Part shown: positions 6,366 to 9,135 of the stretch, piece by piece | How positions within the stretch are numbered: the stretch's first letter is position 1 | Layout: every line of letters starts with the position of its first letter | Origin: an uncultured Clostridia bacterium | GTDB lineage: Bacteria > Bacillota > Clostridia > Oscillospirales > Ruminococcaceae | Direction: 5' to 3' | Assembly: GCA_945931735.1 (NCBI GenBank) | Contig: CAMEPN010000037.1 | Span: 1 to 9,135 of the forward strand | Length of the DNA: 9,135 bases | Program-made: the position numbers and the translations under genes | Notes under the pieces: generated by a model | Seen by the model: the letters and a program-made list of their open reading frames with translations, nothing else | What the model was told of the DNA's origin: nothing | Database searches by the model: none

Positions 6366-6388
6366 TTACAAGAAAGGACGTAGTTGAA

Positions 6389-8542
6389 ATGGCTAAGACA
6401 AGAAAGATATTATCCGTTCTGACTGCTGCGGCGATCGCTGTTTCGTCGGTGCCCGCCGTTATCGGAGTTCCTGTGGCAGCGGTCACAGAGCCGGTATACC
6501 AAAGCAGCGATTATGTTCCGTTATCAATGTTCGATACAGACAGCAGCCGCGAGGCGCAGGAGCAGTTTGAAAAAACCATAATTTCCGCTACCCGAAAGAG
6601 CATCGGCGACATCACCTTCTCCGACCTCGAAAGGCTGACCTCGCTCAATCTAAGCGGCATGAAGCTTGAAAATCTTCCTAGGTGCATAGAATATATGGCA
6701 AGGCTTCGCACGCTCAATCTCTCCAATAACCTGCTTCGCAACTCGTCGTTCGGCAATGTTGACCTCAACAACTGCATAAGCCTTACAAGCATCGACATAA
6801 GCAACAACTATCTCACGAGCGTTCCGTCGTGGTATGTTTCGATGGACATTGCCACCAAGAAGATAAGCGGCAACCTTATCAACACCACGGGACAGCGCTC
6901 CATCACCGCAACCCCTTCCACATATTATTTCATGAAGGGCGAAACGATAAACGAAAACGCGCTCAAGAACAAGATACTGGCGTCGGTCAAGATGTCGGAC
7001 GGCACCGCTCTGCCCGAATTTTTCTATGACCCGAATTTCCCTCCGTACAACGAGGACGACCCCGAGGACACCGATGTCATAGACGACGCCGATTATTATC
7101 ATTCGCTTGATTTTGAGGTATGGGATCTTTCCAAGTATGTCGACAAGGAGCATACTGTTTCCTTTACGGGCAAGTCGGCGAGCGTTGACGTTGTGGTAAG
7201 GCTTTACGGCGGCAGCCTCGGCAACCCCAAGACTGCGGCGACGGTAAAGATTTACTTCCTCGACGGCGACGACCCCTCTACGACAAAGGTTCGCCTTGAA
7301 ACGCTCATCGACGAGTGCAATGACTATCAGAAGAGCGATTATGCCGAAACGAGCTGGACGAACTTCGAGGCGGCGCTCAAAACGGCGACCACGATACTTG
7401 CCTACGATAACGCCGACAGCGAGATGATAAGGGACGCGCTTACAGGGCTGGAGAGGGCGAAGAATGCGCTCGTTGATGGCATTTCCGCGGACACCAAGAA
7501 GGTGCTTACCGACCTTATTTCCATCTCCTCTTCCTACAAAGAGGCTGACTATTCGGCGGCAAGCTGGGCTAAATTCGCGGCTGCTGTCGCAAGGCTTAAG
7601 GAAGTGTCTGCCGATACGGACGCGTCCGTTTCCGACGCAAACTCCGCGATAAAGGCGTATCAGGAAGCACAGTCGGGTCTTATCGCGACCTCGCTTTCCG
7701 TGCCGGACAAGGCTCCCAAGTCCGATTTCGACGCGATATACGGCGAGAACAAGACCGTGACCTATTCGGGCGTTACGCGCGACGGATATAAGTATAAGTG
7801 GACGTTCAACGGAAAGGATATCACCGATCCCAAGGCGTTCGACCCCGAGATAAAGTACGAGTCCGCAAACGAAGAAGCGATACGCCTTAAGGTGGGCAGC
7901 GCGAGCGATTATCAGATAATCTCCTTTGCCGAAACGGGAACGTTCCCCGGCAAGGCGTCGATAACGCTGGACGTATCGGGCAAGTACACCAACGGTACAT
8001 ACCGCCTTTACAAATGGGACGCGTCGGCAAAGACTTCCGAGCTTATCGGCGACGTGACCGTCAAGAGCGGCAGCGTTACGCTCAGCCTTGACGAGGGCGG
8101 CGATTATTTCATAAGCTCTGTTCTCCAGAACTTTGAGATGATCTCAAACAATTTTGCAATAGATCACAGCAAGCTTACCATTTCGAGCACATTCAAGAAG
8201 AAGTACACAGTAAGGTCGTTCAAGGATTCTCTTGAGAACGGCGATTCCGTTACTGTCAGAAAGGCGGACGGAACCGCGGCTTCCGACAGCGACTATATCG
8301 CGACGGGAATGACCGCGACTGCTGCGGGCAGCAGCACGTCCTATACTGTCGTTGTCCCCGGGGACATTGACGGCGACGGAAACATCACCGCTCTTGACGC
8401 GGTGGTTATCCTCCGCGCGGTAACGGGCGAGGTAACTATCGACGCCTATGCGCAGAAGGCGGCGGGCGACGTCAACGGCGACGGCTGGGTAAGAGCGGAC
8501 GACGCAGTGTCTATCCTCAAATACAGCATCGGAATGGAATGA
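6389..8542 (+). CDS. Secreted LRR - FIVAR - dockerin protein (putative scaffold-attached surface protein)
   Basis: A 717-residue exported protein. Residues 1-31 form a Sec signal peptide (MAKTRK, hydrophobic core, cleavage near VAA). Three leucine-rich repeats lie at about 84-146 (LTSLNLSGMKLENLP, LRTLNLSNNLL, LTSIDISNNYLTSVP). An acidic stretch (220-235) sits between two likely beta regions. Two FIVAR-like helical modules follow at about 298-363 and 368-432, sharing YxxxxYxxxSWxxFxxAL/V. A beta-sandwich-like module covers about 445-580, then a linker module ending YTVVVPGD. The type I dockerin (658-717) has duplicated calcium loops DIDGDGNITALD and DVNGDGWVRADD. Dockerins dock onto cohesins of scaffoldins, so the protein is probably displayed on a cell-surface complex. 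No catalytic domain is visible; LRR and FIVAR suggest binding. The start is ATG 6389 with AAAGGA 10 bases upstream. It is followed by smpB after 35 bp. Confidence 0.88.
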   Translation: MAKTRKILSVLTAAAIAVSSVPAVIGVPVAAVTEPVYQSSDYVPLSMFDTDSSREAQEQFEKTIISATRKSIGDITFSDLERLTSLNLSGMKLENLPRCIEYMARLRTLNLSNNLLRNSSFGNVDLNNCISLTSIDISNNYLTSVPSWYVSMDIATKKISGNLINTTGQRSITATPSTYYFMKGETINENALKNKILASVKMSDGTALPEFFYDPNFPPYNEDDPEDTDVIDDADYYHSLDFEVWDLSKYVDKEHTVSFTGKSASVDVVVRLYGGSLGNPKTAATVKIYFLDGDDPSTTKVRLETLIDECNDYQKSDYAETSWTNFEAALKTATTILAYDNADSEMIRDALTGLERAKNALVDGISADTKKVLTDLISISSSYKEADYSAASWAKFAAAVARLKEVSADTDASVSDANSAIKAYQEAQSGLIATSLSVPDKAPKSDFDAIYGENKTVTYSGVTRDGYKYKWTFNGKDITDPKAFDPEIKYESANEEAIRLKVGSASDYQIISFAETGTFPGKASITLDVSGKYTNGTYRLYKWDASAKTSELIGDVTVKSGSVTLSLDEGGDYFISSVLQNFEMISNNFAIDHSKLTISSTFKKKYTVRSFKDSLENGDSVTVRKADGTAASDSDYIATGMTATAAGSSTSYTVVVPGDIDGDGNITALDAVVILRAVTGEVTIDAYAQKAAGDVNGDGWVRADDAVSILKYSIGME

Positions 8543-8564
8543 TCCCACGGTGACTGCCGCGGGA
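8543..8564 (+). other. Short hairpin between the dockerin gene and smpB
   Basis: TCCC-A-CGG pairs with CCG-C-GGGA (one mismatch) around a 6-base loop, directly after the stop codon. No T run follows, so it is probably not an intrinsic terminator, and smpB may be partly co-transcribed with the upstream gene. Confidence 0.35.
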
Positions 8565-8577
8565 AAAGGGAGGCAAA

Positions 8578-9036
8578 ATGAACACAAAAACCATTTCCGA
8601 GAACCGTCAGGCGCGCCATGAATATTTCATCATCGAGAGCTACGAGGCGGGTATCGAGCTGTTCGGAACGGAGGTTAAATCCATTCGTCAGGGCGGCGTC
8701 AACCTTAAGGATTCATGGATATCCATTGAAAACGGAGAGGCTTTTATCCGCAATATGCACATCGCTCCCTATGAAAAGGGAAATATCTTCAACCGCGACC
8801 CGTACCGCGTCCGCAGGCTCCTTATGCACAAAAAGGAGATACTGAAGCTGTTCGGGCAGGTAAAGCAGGGCGGCTACACGCTCATACCGATCTCGCTGTA
8901 TTTCAAGGACAGCAGGGTCAAGGTACAGGTCGGGCTGTGCAAGGGCAAAAAGCTCCACGACAAGCGCGACGACATGGCGAAGCGCGACGCGGGCAGAGAG
9001 ATAGAGCGCGCAATGAAGCAGCGCTCGAGGGAATGA
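8578..9036 (+). CDS. smpB: SsrA (tmRNA)-binding protein SmpB
   Basis: A complete 152-residue cytoplasmic RNA-binding protein. SmpB carries tmRNA to stalled ribosomes so the unfinished peptide is tagged and degraded and the ribosome is freed. Family hallmarks are all present: the N-terminal [20 protein letters not shown] (9-28), [18 protein letters not shown] (30-47), the [17 protein letters not shown] segment (61-77), HKKEILKL, and [20 protein letters not shown] (118-137). The basic C-terminal tail ([13 protein letters not shown]) enters the mRNA channel of the ribosome. Length is normal for the family. GGGAGG (8568-8573) lies four bases before the ATG. The tmRNA gene is often near smpB, but none is visible in the 99 bases that remain. 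Confidence 0.97.
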   Translation: MNTKTISENRQARHEYFIIESYEAGIELFGTEVKSIRQGGVNLKDSWISIENGEAFIRNMHIAPYEKGNIFNRDPYRVRRLLMHKKEILKLFGQVKQGGYTLIPISLYFKDSRVKVQVGLCKGKKLHDKRDDMAKRDAGREIERAMKQRSRE

Positions 9037-9054
9037 CCACGGAATAAAAACAGA

Positions 9055-9080
9055 ATGAGCCGCCCGAAATGGCGGCTCAT
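9055..9080 (+). terminator. First hairpin downstream of smpB
   Basis: ATGAGCCGCC (9055-9064) and GGCGGCTCAT (9071-9080) form a perfect 10-bp stem with a 6-base loop, 18 bases after the smpB stop codon. An A-tract precedes it (AAAAAC) but no T run follows on the plus strand, so read from the right on the minus strand it resembles a terminator better than on the plus strand. Confidence 0.55.
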
Positions 9081-9085
9081 CAGAC

Positions 9086-9119
9086 CGTCGAAAAAGTCCC
9101 TAAAGGGACTTTTCCGACG
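9086..9119. terminator. Second hairpin downstream of smpB, bidirectional terminator-like
   Basis: CGTCG-A-AAAAGTCCC (9086-9100) pairs with GGGACTTTT-C-CGACG (9105-9119): 9 bp, one mismatch, then 5 bp, with the 4-base loop TAAA. The inner stem AGTCCC/GGGACT flanked by A and T tracts is the usual shape of a terminator working in both directions. It follows the first hairpin by five bases, so the two may form one tandem terminator. Confidence 0.65.
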
Positions 9120-9135
9120 AACATCCGCACTGCGC

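Noticed and set aside
6233..6388. 52-residue N-terminal extension of the dockerin protein
   Set aside because: It begins upstream of the predicted promoter and would bury the signal peptide. The ATG at 6389 has a ribosome site and gives a proper signal sequence.
6280..6388. Cyclic-di-GMP or other known riboswitch in the dockerin leader
   Set aside because: I looked for the conserved core of the GEMM class and other familiar motifs and found no convincing match.
9037..9135. Start of a tmRNA (ssrA) gene after smpB
   Set aside because: The 99 remaining bases hold two hairpins and no tmRNA 5' acceptor-like start; the gene may lie further right.

Overview
The window looks like a chromosomal segment from an anaerobic, gut-type Clostridia, probably close to Ruminococcus/Oscillospiraceae. 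The evidence is consensus sigma-A promoters with 17-bp spacers, strong AGGAGG-like ribosome binding sites, a Feo system of the low-GC Gram-positive type with its small cysteine-rich partner, and an exported protein ending in a type I dockerin. The genus is inferred from these gene types; no rRNA or other decisive marker is present.

Layout, left to right. (1) 1-547, minus: the N-terminal 182 codons of a PLP-dependent aminotransferase (PF12897-like aspartate aminotransferase group), with its own promoter at 604-632. (2) 748-2145, minus: a complete MATE-family multidrug/cation exporter with a TTG start and a promoter at 2179-2207. (3) 2444-5570, plus: an iron-uptake operon, feoA - feoB - FeoB-associated Cys-rich membrane protein, ending at a strong hairpin terminator (5574-5604). 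A sigma-A promoter lies at 2334-2362. Two GTWAG-N6-CTAAC inverted repeats, resembling operators of the DtxR/IdeR/MntR family, lie about 100 bp apart, and the second sits on the predicted transcription start. (4) 5635-6081, minus: a stand-alone CheY-like receiver with a short C-terminal helical tail, behind a perfect TTGACA-N17-TATAAT promoter. (5) 6389-8542, plus: a 717-residue secreted protein with signal peptide, leucine-rich repeats, two FIVAR-like helical modules, a beta module and a C-terminal dockerin. (6) 8578-9036, plus: smpB, the tmRNA-binding protein of trans-translation, followed by two consecutive hairpins at the right edge.

How the genes work together. FeoA, FeoB and the Cys-rich protein should form one ferrous iron import system, shut off by an iron-sensing repressor when metal is plentiful. 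The dockerin protein is likely displayed on a cohesin-bearing scaffold (cellulosome- or amylosome-like), but no cohesin or scaffoldin gene lies here. The other genes (aminotransferase, MATE pump, receiver, smpB) have no clear functional tie to these two themes. The most notable signals are the paired iron-box-like operators, a roughly 115-residue acidic extracellular insertion in FeoB, and the multi-module dockerin protein. I saw no CRISPR array, insertion sequence, tRNA, rRNA or phage gene.
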